From contig CAKSHH010000007.1 of the NCBI GenBank assembly GCA_934456435.1, positions 41,636 to 105,635 of the forward strand: 64,000 bases of DNA, in the 5' to 3' direction. Below are positions 40,571 to 49,747 of the stretch, one piece after another (positions within the stretch are counted from its first letter, which is position 1; each line of letters opens with the position of its first letter). The DNA comes from an uncultured Eubacteriales bacterium (lineage in GTDB: Bacteria > Bacillota > Clostridia > Oscillospirales > Acutalibacteraceae). The position numbers and the translations under genes are program-made. The notes under the pieces are model-generated. The model was not told where the DNA came from. It ran no database searches and saw only the letters and a list, made by a program, of their open reading frames with translations.

Positions 40571-41608
40571 TTATTCTGCCAAAGCCTTTTTCCGTGCAGG
40601 CTTTCCTATAATCGGCGGATATATTTTTTCCACGGCCCAGCCAAAGGCAAGGCAAAGCGCAATTGTTACAACGGAAAGTCCCACACCGAGAATTACATTG
40701 TCCTTTGTTCTCGGAATCGGAAGAAGACTGTAAAATAATATAACAAACTTATGCGTCAATAAAATCACTTTCGTGTTCCGTCCTATGTATTCAAGCGGTT
40801 TGAATTTTATCAGACTTGCCAGCAGACACCATCCGGCAATTTCGCACAAAGCCGCAGGCAAGAAAATGTACAGCTTTCCGAATCTGTTGAGTGAAAAATC
40901 CGGACATGAATTAAGTCTGCCAAGCAGCGCACCGCCTGCTATCAAGACAGCTCCCAGAATCAAGCTGACAGCCTTGTTGTTCATTTTAAGACTTCCTCTG
41001 CGCAGAAGCTTCATCGTCAGTATTCCGAGAGTGAAAACAGGAGATGCATTTACAGCCTGAATAATTCCAAGCGGAGCGTTCGGGTAAAAGTCAAAATAAT
41101 TAAGCGTGATAACAACGGCGAGGGAAACAAAAAATACCGCAATGTCCGATTTGATTGTGTTGTTGTTTCCAAGCAAATACCTGCGTATCAGGTATGCTCC
41201 GACAAGAAGCGAAAACAGACACGGCAAAAACCAAAGCGGTGTATTCCATTTCATTAATCCGTTCGTGCGGGTTCCGATTAGCATTCCGATAATGCAATTC
41301 ACAAGGCTTATTTTCTCGCCCGACGGTTTAAGCATTTCGTAAACATTATATATGCCTATACTTATTATTGAGAACAAATAATACGGCAGCATTATGCCCT
41401 TAAACTTTTCAGCTAAAAACTGTTTTATCGGTTTTTTGGCGCTGAACGTCAGTCCGGAAAGGAAAAAGAACAGCAAAACATGAAATGTATACAGATAATC
41501 ATAAACCGCTCCGCGCGTCAGCTGATGTCCGAGCACAATGAAAAAAATCGCAAAAGCTTTCGCATTGTCAATCCAAGCTATCCGTTTGTCTGTTAAGCAC
41601 TCCGCCAT
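40571..41608 (-). CDS. Acyltransferase-3 family membrane protein
   Basis: A 345-residue protein with about ten membrane helices. The N-terminal RIAWIDNAKAFAIFFIVLGHQL has the histidine of the family, and FHVLLFFFLSGLTFSAKK follows. Members acylate or succinylate extracytoplasmic sugars and polysaccharides; the acceptor is unknown. The start at 41608 has AAAAGGA 10 bases upstream; a GTG 9 bases earlier is too close to that site. It stands alone between two terminators. Confidence 0.82.
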   Translation of the reverse strand: MAECLTDKRIAWIDNAKAFAIFFIVLGHQLTRGAVYDYLYTFHVLLFFFLSGLTFSAKKPIKQFLAEKFKGIMLPYYLFSIISIGIYNVYEMLKPSGEKISLVNCIIGMLIGTRTNGLMKWNTPLWFLPCLFSLLVGAYLIRRYLLGNNNTIKSDIAVFFVSLAVVITLNYFDFYPNAPLGIIQAVNASPVFTLGILTMKLLRRGSLKMNNKAVSLILGAVLIAGGALLGRLNSCPDFSLNRFGKLYIFLPAALCEIAGWCLLASLIKFKPLEYIGRNTKVILLTHKFVILFYSLLPIPRTKDNVILGVGLSVVTIALCLAFGWAVEKIYPPIIGKPARKKALAE

Positions 41609-41696
41609 ACTATCCACATCCTTTTCATAAGATTACCACAGTAAAAGTGTTCCTGTCAAGTCAAAAGCTCAACACGCCCGACCGATCCCACAAAAA

Positions 41697-41724
41697 AGGC
41701 TGCCGCATTTTCAGCGACAGCCTT
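41697..41724 (-). terminator. Terminator of the ispH-S1 transcript
   Basis: AAGGCTG (41697-41703) and CAGCCTT (41718-41724) form the base of an imperfect hairpin. A T tract follows on the minus strand (TTTTTTGTGGG). Confidence 0.7.
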
Positions 41725-41742
41725 GCTTTTCTGTTAAATAAA

Positions 41743-43764
41743 TTATTCCTCGACAGGTGCTTCTTCTGAAGCTTCCTCAGCCGGAGCGTCTGCAGCCTCC
41801 TCGGCAGCCTCGTCCTCCTTAGGAAGAAGGGCGCGGATTGAAAGGCTTACACGGCTCTTGTCAAAGTCGATAGCTGTGATCTTGCACTTAACCTTCTCGC
41901 CGATCTTGAGAACGTCGGCAGGCTTGCCGATTCTCTGGTCAGCGATCTGAGAAATGTGGATAAGTCCGTCGATTCCCGGAATAACGGTTGCGAATGCGCC
42001 GAATGAGGTGAGACCTACGATTTCGGAATCAATAACCGTGTCAACGGGATAGTCGCGGCGAAGGATCTCCCAAGGATTGTCCTCTGCCTTCTTGTAGCCG
42101 AGAGAAATCTTCTTATTCTCCTTGTCAAGGCTCTTGATATAAACCTCGATCTCCTGACCGACGGAAAGAACCTCTGACGGGTGCTTGATTCTCTTCCATG
42201 ACATCTCGGAAATATGTACCATTCCGTCTACGCCGCCGATATCAACGAATGCGCCGTAGTTTGTGAGTGACTTAACCACACCGTGGTAAACCTGTCCCTC
42301 TTCTGCCTGTGCCCAGAAAGCTTCCTCAGCGGCCTTGCGAGCCTCTCTGATAACAGCCTTGATGGAACCGATAGCCTTCTTGCGGCCGCGCTCTGACTTA
42401 ACCTCGATAATCTTGAGGTCAACCTTTGTCTTGAGAAGATCGTCAAGAGAATCTCCTCTTGAAGCGGTTGCGAGAGATGCCGGAACGAAAACTCTTACGC
42501 CGTTTACGATAACGATAACGCCGCCCTTGACAACGTCTGTAACTGTACCGGAAACAACCTCGTCGTTCTCCTTGGCAGCCTCAATCTTGTCCCATGCGCC
42601 CTGAGCGTCATATCTCTTCTTGGAAAGCATTACTGTGCCTTCCTGGTCGTTTGTCTTCATGATGATGAGTTTGATCTCGTCGCCGATCTTGAGCTCCTTC
42701 ATCGGATCTGCTGTCGGATCTGCGCTGTACTCGTCAACAGGAACATAGCCTGTCTGCTTTCTGCCGATATCGACCTGGATCTCACTCGGTGAAATACCTG
42801 TGACCACACCGACAACTTTCTGCTCGGTGCTCATATTGTTAAGAGACTCTTCGAGTGCCTCCATAAAATCAAGATCTTCAGCGGAAGTTTTTGCCACCTC
42901 CTCTGCATTTTCAATCGGGTTTGTGTTTACATTTTCTGACATTGTTGAAAGTACCTCCTTTATGATTGCCGCCGGAGTTGATGCTCCTGCGGTGACACCC
43001 ACCTTTCGACATCCCGCAAAGCTGATATTTTTAAGCTCTTGCGCCGTTTCGATAAGATAGGTCGGACAACAGTTTTCGCAAACAGCCTTCAACTTCACTG
43101 TGTTGGAACTTTGCCGTCCTCCTACTATGATCATAGCGTCACATTCCTCGGCTAATTTTATAGCCTCCTCCTGCCGCTCATCAGTAGCATTACATATTGT
43201 ATCAAATATTAAAGCTTTTGTATAGTCTTTTTTTAATTTTTTTAAACATTTTTCCCATTCTAAAGTATTAAAAGTCGTCTGTGCAACTGCTATAATTCTT
43301 TTTTCGCAGTTTATGTCGGCTTTTTCGAGCTCTTCAAGGTTTTTGAAAACAATCACCTCGCCCTTACAGTAGCTTTTAATTCCCTGAACCTCAGGATGAT
43401 TGGCGTCCCCGGCTATGAGCACGACCGTGTTCTCATCGGAGTTGTCGGTGACGATCTTGTGTATTTTGCGGACGAACGGACAAGCCGCGTCCCAGTATTC
43501 GTATCCCCTTTTCTTCAGCTCGTCAATGACCTGCTTTTCCACGCCGTGCGTTCTGAGCACAAGCCTTGTGCCGGGCGGAATATCGTCGATTGTGTCGGCA
43601 ATCACAACACCCTTGCTTTTCAGATCCTCGATAACCTGAGGATTATGAATTATCGGACCGAGGGTGCACACCTTTTCTCCGCTTTTCACCATCTGATAAA
43701 GACGGTCAACCGCTCTGTTCACGCCGAAGCAGAAGCCGGCGCTTTTCGCAAGCTTAATCTGCAT
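41743..43764 (-). CDS. ispH: 4-hydroxy-3-methylbut-2-enyl diphosphate reductase fused to S1 RNA-binding domains
   Basis: A 673-residue fusion. Residues 1 to ~280 are IspH (last step of the MEP isoprenoid route), with the three cluster cysteines in AGFCFGVNRAV (C12), DAACPFVRKIH and DTICNATDERQEE. After a linker come four S1 repeats from ~315: VVTGISPSEIQVDIGRKQTG, TVTDVVKGGVIVIVNGV, VVKSLTNYGAFVDIGG and EIVGLTSFGAFATVIPG. The tail is acidic and Ala/Glu-rich. The fusion is a known Clostridia feature and the S1 part probably serves as ribosomal protein S1. It overlaps plsC by 11 bases. Confidence 0.93.
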   Translation of the reverse strand: MQIKLAKSAGFCFGVNRAVDRLYQMVKSGEKVCTLGPIIHNPQVIEDLKSKGVVIADTIDDIPPGTRLVLRTHGVEKQVIDELKKRGYEYWDAACPFVRKIHKIVTDNSDENTVVLIAGDANHPEVQGIKSYCKGEVIVFKNLEELEKADINCEKRIIAVAQTTFNTLEWEKCLKKLKKDYTKALIFDTICNATDERQEEAIKLAEECDAMIIVGGRQSSNTVKLKAVCENCCPTYLIETAQELKNISFAGCRKVGVTAGASTPAAIIKEVLSTMSENVNTNPIENAEEVAKTSAEDLDFMEALEESLNNMSTEQKVVGVVTGISPSEIQVDIGRKQTGYVPVDEYSADPTADPMKELKIGDEIKLIIMKTNDQEGTVMLSKKRYDAQGAWDKIEAAKENDEVVSGTVTDVVKGGVIVIVNGVRVFVPASLATASRGDSLDDLLKTKVDLKIIEVKSERGRKKAIGSIKAVIREARKAAEEAFWAQAEEGQVYHGVVKSLTNYGAFVDIGGVDGMVHISEMSWKRIKHPSEVLSVGQEIEVYIKSLDKENKKISLGYKKAEDNPWEILRRDYPVDTVIDSEIVGLTSFGAFATVIPGIDGLIHISQIADQRIGKPADVLKIGEKVKCKITAIDFDKSRVSLSIRALLPKEDEAAEEAADAPAEEASEEAPVEE

Positions 43765-44398
43765 GACCCAGCCTCCAAAGCTCGGTTATTCTCTCCATAA
43801 TGAGGTTTGAGCCGTAGCGAAGATCCTTCATCTTGTCCGTGTCCTCATGGAATCCGAGCTCTTCATACTTTATCGGTTTGCCGTAGCGAACCGTCAGACG
43901 CGTGCCCTTTTTAGCCTCGTCGCAGGTGTAAATCGAAACGGGCACAACATCGCATTTGCATTTTTTGGCAACATAGCACACTCCGCCCTTTGCCTCGTGG
44001 GGCTTGAAGTCGTGGGAGCGCGTGCCCTCAGGAAAAATGCCGAGTGCTCCGCCGTCCTCAACGACCTTGACGGCGTGGTTCATTGCAGGGAAATCGAACT
44101 TGCTGCGGTCAACGGGAAATGCGTTCAGGTTGGCAAGGAACCAGCCGACGATATTCTTTTCAAAAAGCTCCTCTTTCGCGATGAAATGGAACTTCACCTT
44201 ACAGCCGACTCCGATAATAATCGGGTCCATCGCGGTAATGTGGTTGGAGGCAAGAATGATGCCCCTGTCTGTCGGAACATTCTCCACGCCGACGTATGTT
44301 ATTTTGTACCTTGAACCGACAACGGCCTTTGCAAGCGGTCTGATGATCCTGTAAAGGAAGTGGCTCTTGTCCGATTCATAATTATATTTGTATGCCAT
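43754..44398 (-). CDS. plsC: 1-acyl-sn-glycerol-3-phosphate acyltransferase-like protein
   Basis: A 214-residue PlsC-type acyltransferase. The catalytic HxxxxD is H53-ITAM-D58 (ASNHITAMDP), a following block is LNAFPVDRSKFD, and the substrate motif is GIFPEGTRSHD. It makes phosphatidic acid from lysophosphatidic acid at the inner membrane face. The order cmk-plsC-ispH is conserved in Clostridia, but here about 310 bases of repeats separate it from cmk. Confidence 0.88.
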   Translation of the reverse strand: MAYKYNYESDKSHFLYRIIRPLAKAVVGSRYKITYVGVENVPTDRGIILASNHITAMDPIIIGVGCKVKFHFIAKEELFEKNIVGWFLANLNAFPVDRSKFDFPAMNHAVKVVEDGGALGIFPEGTRSHDFKPHEAKGGVCYVAKKCKCDVVPVSIYTCDEAKKGTRLTVRYGKPIKYEELGFHEDTDKMKDLRYGSNLIMERITELWRLGHAD

Positions 44399-44711
44399 AT
44401 TGACCCTTCCTTTTGTGATAATATGTGGGGAAAATTTCTTGTTTCACCTTATAGGGGAAGTCTTGGTCGGCTTCTGCGAACTTAATGCCGCCCCTTTAGG
44501 GGAGGTGGCTTCGGCGGCTTGCGCCGAAGTCGGAGGGGTTAGATAGTTTTCATCAAACTTTTAAGCAAAACCCCTCAGTCGGCTGCGCCGACAGCTCCCC
44601 TAAATGGGAGCCTATATATTTTCTGATTGATTGCGGCATGATGTGGGCATCATGCCCTACGTTTGAAACTCCATCAGTACCGAGCGTAGGGTGACGAGGA
44701 AATTTATATTA
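44399..44711. repeat. Block of palindromic repeats between cmk and plsC
   Basis: No gene is visible in these ~310 bases. At about 44490-44540 is a GCCGCCCCTTTAGGGG unit running into a TTCGGCG/CGCCGAA hairpin and GGAGGGGTT. At about 44570-44610 the inverted partner AACCCCTCAGTCGGCTGCG is followed by AGCTCCCCTAAATGGGAGCC. At 44635-44698 lies a short copy of the GATGTGGGCATC repeat. Relatives are at 19150-19257 and 61225-61604. Confidence 0.75.
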
Positions 44712-45380
44712 TCACTTCAAATGTTCCCTGATAATTCCGAGCAGATATTCCGCGCCGTTTTCAAGGTCATAGCCGCCGTTGTCAACAAATATTGCGTCGT
44801 CCGCCTGTTTGAGCGGAGCGATCTCTCTGTGGCTGTCCTGGTAATCGCGCTTTTTGATGTCCTCAAGGATGTCGTCATAATCCGCGCTCTCGCCTTTTTC
44901 AATCATTTCCTTGTATCTTCTGGTCGCTCTTTCCTCAACGGACGCCGTGAGAAAAATCTTTACGTCCGCATTCGGCAGAACAACGGTTCCGATGTCCCTG
45001 CCGTCCATAATACAATTATTCTCGGCGGCAATATTTCTCTGAAGGTCAAAGAGAAACTCCCTGACTTTCGGTATAGCCGAAACGTTGGACGCGCCCATTG
45101 AAGCCTCAGGCGTTCTTATAGCGTCGGAAACGTCCTCGCCGTTGAGGAAAACGTGCTGTGCGCCGTCAACAAATCTGATTTCCACCTTAATGTCGGGCAG
45201 AGTTGCGATAACCTTCTCCGCGTCCTTGGTGTCAATGCCCTTTCTTATCGAATAGAGACCGACCGTCCTGTAAAGCGCGCCCGTATCAACATATATATAG
45301 CCCAGCTTCTTCGCGATGAGCTTTGCCGTACTGCTTTTTCCTGCTCCCGCAGGTCCGTCGATTGCAATATTTATAGCCAT
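44712..45380 (-). CDS. cmk: Cytidylate kinase
   Basis: A 222-residue (d)CMP kinase of normal length. P-loop GPAGAGKSSTAKLIA at residues ~9-23, YVDTGALYRTVGLY for base recognition, MDGRDIGTVVLPNADVKIFLTASVEERATRRY with the catalytic arginines, and DSHREIAPLKQADDAIFVDN. It recycles CMP and dCMP into the nucleotide pool. The start at 45380 follows GGAGG; a frame 15 bases longer is not supported. It is co-directional with the flavoprotein upstream. Confidence 0.93.
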   Translation of the reverse strand: MAINIAIDGPAGAGKSSTAKLIAKKLGYIYVDTGALYRTVGLYSIRKGIDTKDAEKVIATLPDIKVEIRFVDGAQHVFLNGEDVSDAIRTPEASMGASNVSAIPKVREFLFDLQRNIAAENNCIMDGRDIGTVVLPNADVKIFLTASVEERATRRYKEMIEKGESADYDDILEDIKKRDYQDSHREIAPLKQADDAIFVDNGGYDLENGAEYLLGIIREHLK

Positions 45381-45391
45381 AAAAACCTCCG

Positions 45392-46627
45392 TCATACATT
45401 CTCGCCGGCAAGATGACCGGTTGAGAACGCGATTTGTAAATTGAATCCGCCCGTGTATGCGTCAACGTCAATAACCTCTCCCGCAAAGAAAAGACCGGGT
45501 AAAAGCTTTGATTCCATGGTTTTCGGATTTATCTCGGACACCTTGACTCCGCCCGAAGTCACTATCGCCTCGTCTATCGGTCTGAAGCCCTTTACCGTCA
45601 GCCTGAAATCCTTGAGAAGCTGTACAAGTCTGTGTCTTTGCTCTCTTGTTATCTGATTGACCTTTTCGTTCGCCTTGATACCGCTGAGCCTTACAACAAC
45701 GGGTATGAGCTTTCGCGGCAGCAGCGCACCGAGCGAATTTATAAAGTCCTTATTAGTATTGTCTGAAAAGTCCCTCAGAATACGCGAATCAAGCTGTTCC
45801 TCGGACAGCGCAGGCTTGAGGTCGATTGAAATTAAATATCTTCCTGCTTCCATATCGCGTATCATTGAGCTTGCGGAGAGAACCATCGGTCCCGAAACTC
45901 CGAAATGGGTGAAAAGCATCTCACCGAAATCGTCATAGACGACCTTGTTTTTGCGCTTTGTGTCAATCACTTTCAGCGAGACGTTTCTCAGGGAAAGCCC
46001 CATAAGCTCGGAACAAAATCCCTCATGAACGCTCAGCGGAACAAGCGACGGCTTCGGCTCGATTATTGTGTGTCCTGCCTGTCGCGCAAGCTCGTAGCCG
46101 TCTCCCGTCGAGCCTGTCAGCGGATAGGATTTGCCGCCCGTTGCAATAATGATTTTATCTGCGGCTATCTCTTCGCCGTCAAAGGTGCGAACGCCCTTGA
46201 GTGTGCCGTCTTCAATTATAAGCTCCTTTGCCCTGCCGTGAATCAGCTCGGCTCCGTCGTCCGTGCCGTAATGAATGAGGGCATCAACAATATCCATAGC
46301 CTTATCGGAGCACGGGAACACCCTGTTTCCCCTTTCGCATTTGAGCGGAACGCCCATATCCTCAATAAGGTCGATCGTGTCCGACGGCATAAACGATGAA
46401 AACGCGCTGTAAAGGAATCTTCCGTTTACCGGAACATTTGCAATCAGCTCGGAGAGCTCTTTGCAGTTGTTGGTGACGTTGCATCTTCCCTTTCCGGTTA
46501 TTGCAACCTTTCGCGCAGGCTTTTCGTTGCGTTCAAGGATCGTCACGTCCTTGCCGCGTCCCGATACGGTTCCCGCAGCCATAAGTCCTGCGGCACCTGC
46601 GCCGATAATCAAAATCTTTTCCGACAT
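45392..46627 (-). CDS. BaiN/HI0933-family NAD(P)/FAD-dependent oxidoreductase
   Basis: A 411-residue flavoprotein. The FAD fold is ILIIGAGAAGLMAAG. The family signature follows: VAITGKGRCNVTNNC, FSSFMPSDTIDLIEDMGVPLKCERGNRVFPCSDKA, IIATGGKSYPLTGSTGDGYELARQAGHTI and VTSGGVKVSEINPKTMESKLLPGLFFAGEVIDVDAYTGGFNLQIAFSTG. The physiological substrate is unsettled; some relatives reduce bile-acid intermediates. Its place before cmk-plsC-ispH is a conserved clostridial arrangement. The start follows AGGAG. Confidence 0.88.
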   Translation of the reverse strand: MSEKILIIGAGAAGLMAAGTVSGRGKDVTILERNEKPARKVAITGKGRCNVTNNCKELSELIANVPVNGRFLYSAFSSFMPSDTIDLIEDMGVPLKCERGNRVFPCSDKAMDIVDALIHYGTDDGAELIHGRAKELIIEDGTLKGVRTFDGEEIAADKIIIATGGKSYPLTGSTGDGYELARQAGHTIIEPKPSLVPLSVHEGFCSELMGLSLRNVSLKVIDTKRKNKVVYDDFGEMLFTHFGVSGPMVLSASSMIRDMEAGRYLISIDLKPALSEEQLDSRILRDFSDNTNKDFINSLGALLPRKLIPVVVRLSGIKANEKVNQITREQRHRLVQLLKDFRLTVKGFRPIDEAIVTSGGVKVSEINPKTMESKLLPGLFFAGEVIDVDAYTGGFNLQIAFSTGHLAGENV

Positions 46628-46669
46628 TGTATTCTCCTATAATCCTCATAAACAAATCCAATCGTAGTT

Positions 46670-46699
46670 ATTTTATAATAAATTTATGAAAATTGCAAG
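46670..46699 (-). promoter_or_regulatory. Probable promoter of the flavoprotein-cmk unit
   Basis: On the minus strand TTGCAA (46694-46699), then TATAAA or TAAAAT at 16-18 bases. It is weaker than the others listed. Confidence 0.45.
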
Positions 46700-46708
46700 A
46701 TAATTGAT

Positions 46709-46738
46709 TGACTTTAATGACGGAAATACTGTATACTT
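46709..46738 (+). promoter_or_regulatory. Promoter of the GH95 gene
   Basis: -35 TTGACT (46709-46714), 18 bases, -10 TATACT (46733-46738). It falls inside the apparent N-terminal extension of the reading frame and so supports the TTG start at 46771. Confidence 0.65.
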
Positions 46739-46770
46739 TTCATATATCTAAGCTTTGGGAGGGTCATTCC

Positions 46771-49071
46771 TTGAAAAAAGGTTCACAATATTTATGGTAC
46801 AAGCACCCGGCGAAAGCGTGGGTCGAGGCTTTGCCGCTCGGCAACGGAAGTCTCGGCGCCATGATCTTCGGCGGCGTTGAAACAGAGAAAGTCGGTCTCA
46901 ATCTCGACACGCTTTGGTCCGGCTGTTCGCACGGCTACAAGGTGGAGAATAAGGCTGAGCATTTCAGGGAGGGACGCCGTCTCATTCTCGACGACAAAAA
47001 GGTCGAAGCGAGAGACTACATTGAGGAAAATTTCGCAGGCGATCCGTCGGAGTGGTATTTACAGCTCGGTATCCTCACCATAACGTCAATGAAAAATATG
47101 TGTCCGAGGGAGTACAAGCGCGACCTTGACATTGAAACGGCTGTTGCGGCGGTGAACTACACCTCAAGCGACACCGTTTACAAGCGCGAATGTTTCATAA
47201 GCTTCCCCGACAAGGTTATGGCATATAAATTCACCGCCGAGGGCAAGAACAAGCTCGATTTCAAGGCAATGGTGAACAGCGACCTCAGAAACGAGGCTAC
47301 CGCTGAGGGCGATACATACATAATGGACGGAATCTGCCCCACACATATTGAGGAAAACAACGGTAATCCTATCTGCACTTATGAGGACGGCGACAGACAG
47401 GGAATCAGCTTCCGCTGTGCATTCAGGATAGTCACCGACGGTAAGGTCAAGGCTAACAAAAATCATCTTCACGTTACCGACGCGACTTATGCGACGATTT
47501 ATCTCACGGCGGAAAACAACTTTGAAAGCTGGAACAAGCCCGTTACCGAATCCGAAAAGGATTACAAGGCGATATGCGAAAAGAGACTTGCCGACGCTGT
47601 TGCCAAGGGCTACGACAGCATAAAGGACGACCACATAAAGGATTTCAGCGGTTTCTTTAACCGCGTTTCGATCGACCTCGGCAGGAGCAAAAAGGACAAT
47701 GTCCCGACAGACCGTCGTATTCACGATTTCCTGCACAGCAAGAAAAACGACAACAACCTTTACTGTCTCCTCTTTAACTACGGACGTTATCTGACAATTT
47801 CCGCGTCACGCGAGGGCTCACAGGCAATGACTCTTCAGGGAATTTGGACATTCACAATGTGCTCTCCGTGGAGATCGAACTATACGGTCAACATCAACAC
47901 CGAAATGAACTACTGGCCGACGATGATGTGCTCCCTGCCCGAAATGAACAAGCCGCTCATTAAATTCATCGGCGAAATCGCGAAATCGGGCAAAGAAACG
48001 GCAGAAAAGTTTTACGGAGTCGGCGGCACCTGCTGCCATCACAACGTTGACCTTTGGAGAATCACCACCCCGTCGGGCGGCAACCCCGTTTGGTCGTTCT
48101 GGCCGATGGCGGGCGCATGGTTCTGCCGTCACCTTTACGAATACTACGAATACACCCTCGACAAGGATTATCTCGGCAAAACGGCTGTACCCATTATGGA
48201 GGAAAACGCGCGCTTCTGCCTTGATATGCTCATCGACGACGGCAACGGATATCTCATTCTGTGTCCGTCCACTTCTCCGGAAAATGAGTATTTGATAAAC
48301 GGCAAGGAAACCTCCGTCAGCAAGACAACCTATATGACAATGGAAATCGTCGCCGATCTTTTCACAAATCTCCGCAGCGCATACGATACTCTAGGAATTG
48401 AAAACGATATGAGCCGCGAAATCGGGGAAGCCTTGCCAAAGCTCCTTCCGCTCAGACAGGGCAAGGACGGCGGCCTTATGGAGTGGTACTGCGACGAAAA
48501 GGGCTTCGACAGGCACCACCGCCATGTTTCCCACCTCTATGCGCTCCATCCCGCGAATCTCATTGACGTTGACCGCACGCCTGAGCTTGCCTCTTACGCA
48601 AAAAAGACGCTTGAGAACAGGGGCGACGGCGGAACGGGCTGGAGTCTCGGCTGGAAGATCAATTTCTGGGCAAGACTCCGCGACAAGGACAAGGTAATAA
48701 AGCTTATCAACAACCAGCTTCGCTATATCCCGATAAAATACAAGCGCGGACGCGGCGGCACATTCGCCAATATGTTTGATGCGCATCCGCCTTTCCAGAT
48801 TGACGGAAACTTCGGTGCAACCGCAGGTATCGCGCAGGCTCTCATGCAGAGCTTCGGCAATCGTATTCTCGTTCTCCCTGCCCTCCCCGACGAGTGGGCT
48901 GACGGTCACATTCACGGACTGACGGCAAAGGGCGGAGTGAAGGTCGATATCGACTGGGCAAACGGCAGGCTCACTAAGCTCACCCTTGACGGCAAAGGCG
49001 ACTTTGAGGTTGTTTACAACGGAAAATCTCAGCTTGTTTCCCTCGACGGCAAAAAGGATGTTGATTTTTAA
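46771..49071 (+). CDS. Glycoside hydrolase family 95 (alpha-L-fucosidase/galactosidase type)
   Basis: A 766-residue protein. The N-terminal beta domain has WYKHPAKAWVEALPLGNGSLGAMIFGGVETEKVGLNLDTLWSG, the GH95 hallmark. The (alpha/alpha)6 barrel has MTLQGIWTFTMCSPWRSNYTVNINTEMNYW, HHRHVSHLYALHPANLI, GTGWSLGWKINFWARLRDKD and FQIDGNFGATAGIAQALMQS. GH95 enzymes remove alpha-1,2-fucose or alpha-L-galactose by inversion. No signal peptide, so it probably acts on imported oligosaccharides. The start is TTG at 46771 after GGGAGGG. The next gene starts within its stop codon (TAATG). Confidence 0.87.
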   Translation: MKKGSQYLWYKHPAKAWVEALPLGNGSLGAMIFGGVETEKVGLNLDTLWSGCSHGYKVENKAEHFREGRRLILDDKKVEARDYIEENFAGDPSEWYLQLGILTITSMKNMCPREYKRDLDIETAVAAVNYTSSDTVYKRECFISFPDKVMAYKFTAEGKNKLDFKAMVNSDLRNEATAEGDTYIMDGICPTHIEENNGNPICTYEDGDRQGISFRCAFRIVTDGKVKANKNHLHVTDATYATIYLTAENNFESWNKPVTESEKDYKAICEKRLADAVAKGYDSIKDDHIKDFSGFFNRVSIDLGRSKKDNVPTDRRIHDFLHSKKNDNNLYCLLFNYGRYLTISASREGSQAMTLQGIWTFTMCSPWRSNYTVNINTEMNYWPTMMCSLPEMNKPLIKFIGEIAKSGKETAEKFYGVGGTCCHHNVDLWRITTPSGGNPVWSFWPMAGAWFCRHLYEYYEYTLDKDYLGKTAVPIMEENARFCLDMLIDDGNGYLILCPSTSPENEYLINGKETSVSKTTYMTMEIVADLFTNLRSAYDTLGIENDMSREIGEALPKLLPLRQGKDGGLMEWYCDEKGFDRHHRHVSHLYALHPANLIDVDRTPELASYAKKTLENRGDGGTGWSLGWKINFWARLRDKDKVIKLINNQLRYIPIKYKRGRGGTFANMFDAHPPFQIDGNFGATAGIAQALMQSFGNRILVLPALPDEWADGHIHGLTAKGGVKVDIDWANGRLTKLTLDGKGDFEVVYNGKSQLVSLDGKKDVDF

Positions 49072-49640
49072 TGCTTGCTGATCTTTACGACTTTGACAAA
49101 ACCGTTTTCCGCGGCGAATCGGGCAGCGAATTTTGGCTTTTCTGTCTGAAACGGCACCCGTCAATCATCAGGTTTTTGCCGAAACAGGCAGCCGGACTTT
49201 TCGGCCATTATGTTTTTCACAAAATCAGTAAAAAACGGTCAAAGGAGCTGTTCTATTCCTATCTTTGTGCAATCGACGCAGAGAAAGAGGCGGCTCTGTT
49301 CTGGGAAAAAAACGAAAAGAGAATCAACGATTGGTTCCGGCCGAGGTCACACGATATTCCGACGATCGTCTGTTCCGCCTCACCCGTGTTTCAGATCAAA
49401 CCGATTTGCGACAGACTGGGCGTTGACCTGCTCATAGCCACAAAAATGGATCCGAAAAGCGGAAAAATAAGCGGCGAAAACTGCAAGGGCGAGGAAAAGG
49501 TACTGCGGATAAAGAGCGAAGCCGCCGAATATGATATAAGGGATGTCTACACCGACAACCTCGTTTCCGACCGCCCGATTTTGGAGCTTTCCTCGCGGAA
49601 TAAGCTCCATATTTGCAACGGAGAAATTACCAAGATCTGA
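49071..49640 (+). CDS. HAD-superfamily phosphatase (subfamily IB-like)
   Basis: A 189-residue protein. HAD motif I is LYDFDKTVFRGESG (nucleophile D8), motif II is IVCSASPVFQIKPICDRLG, and a late motif DVYTDNLVSDRPILELSS replaces the usual GDxxxD. The cap is short and helical. Relatives are phosphoserine phosphatase-like enzymes; the substrate is unknown. Overlap with the GH95 stop suggests coupled expression, perhaps sugar phosphate turnover. Confidence 0.75.
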   Translation: MLADLYDFDKTVFRGESGSEFWLFCLKRHPSIIRFLPKQAAGLFGHYVFHKISKKRSKELFYSYLCAIDAEKEAALFWEKNEKRINDWFRPRSHDIPTIVCSASPVFQIKPICDRLGVDLLIATKMDPKSGKISGENCKGEEKVLRIKSEAAEYDIRDVYTDNLVSDRPILELSSRNKLHICNGEITKI

Positions 49641-49686
49641 AATTATTACAATTTTATGAATTTTTATAACATTAGCACAAAATATG

Positions 49687-49715
49687 TTGAAAAATGCGTC
49701 GAAAGATGATAAAAT
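49687..49715 (+). promoter_or_regulatory. Promoter of the membrane protein at 49748
   Basis: -35 TTGAAA (49687-49692), 17 bases, -10 TAAAAT (49710-49715). Confidence 0.6.
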
Positions 49716-49747
49716 CAGATTAAATTCAGAAGTAGTGAGGTGATTTA

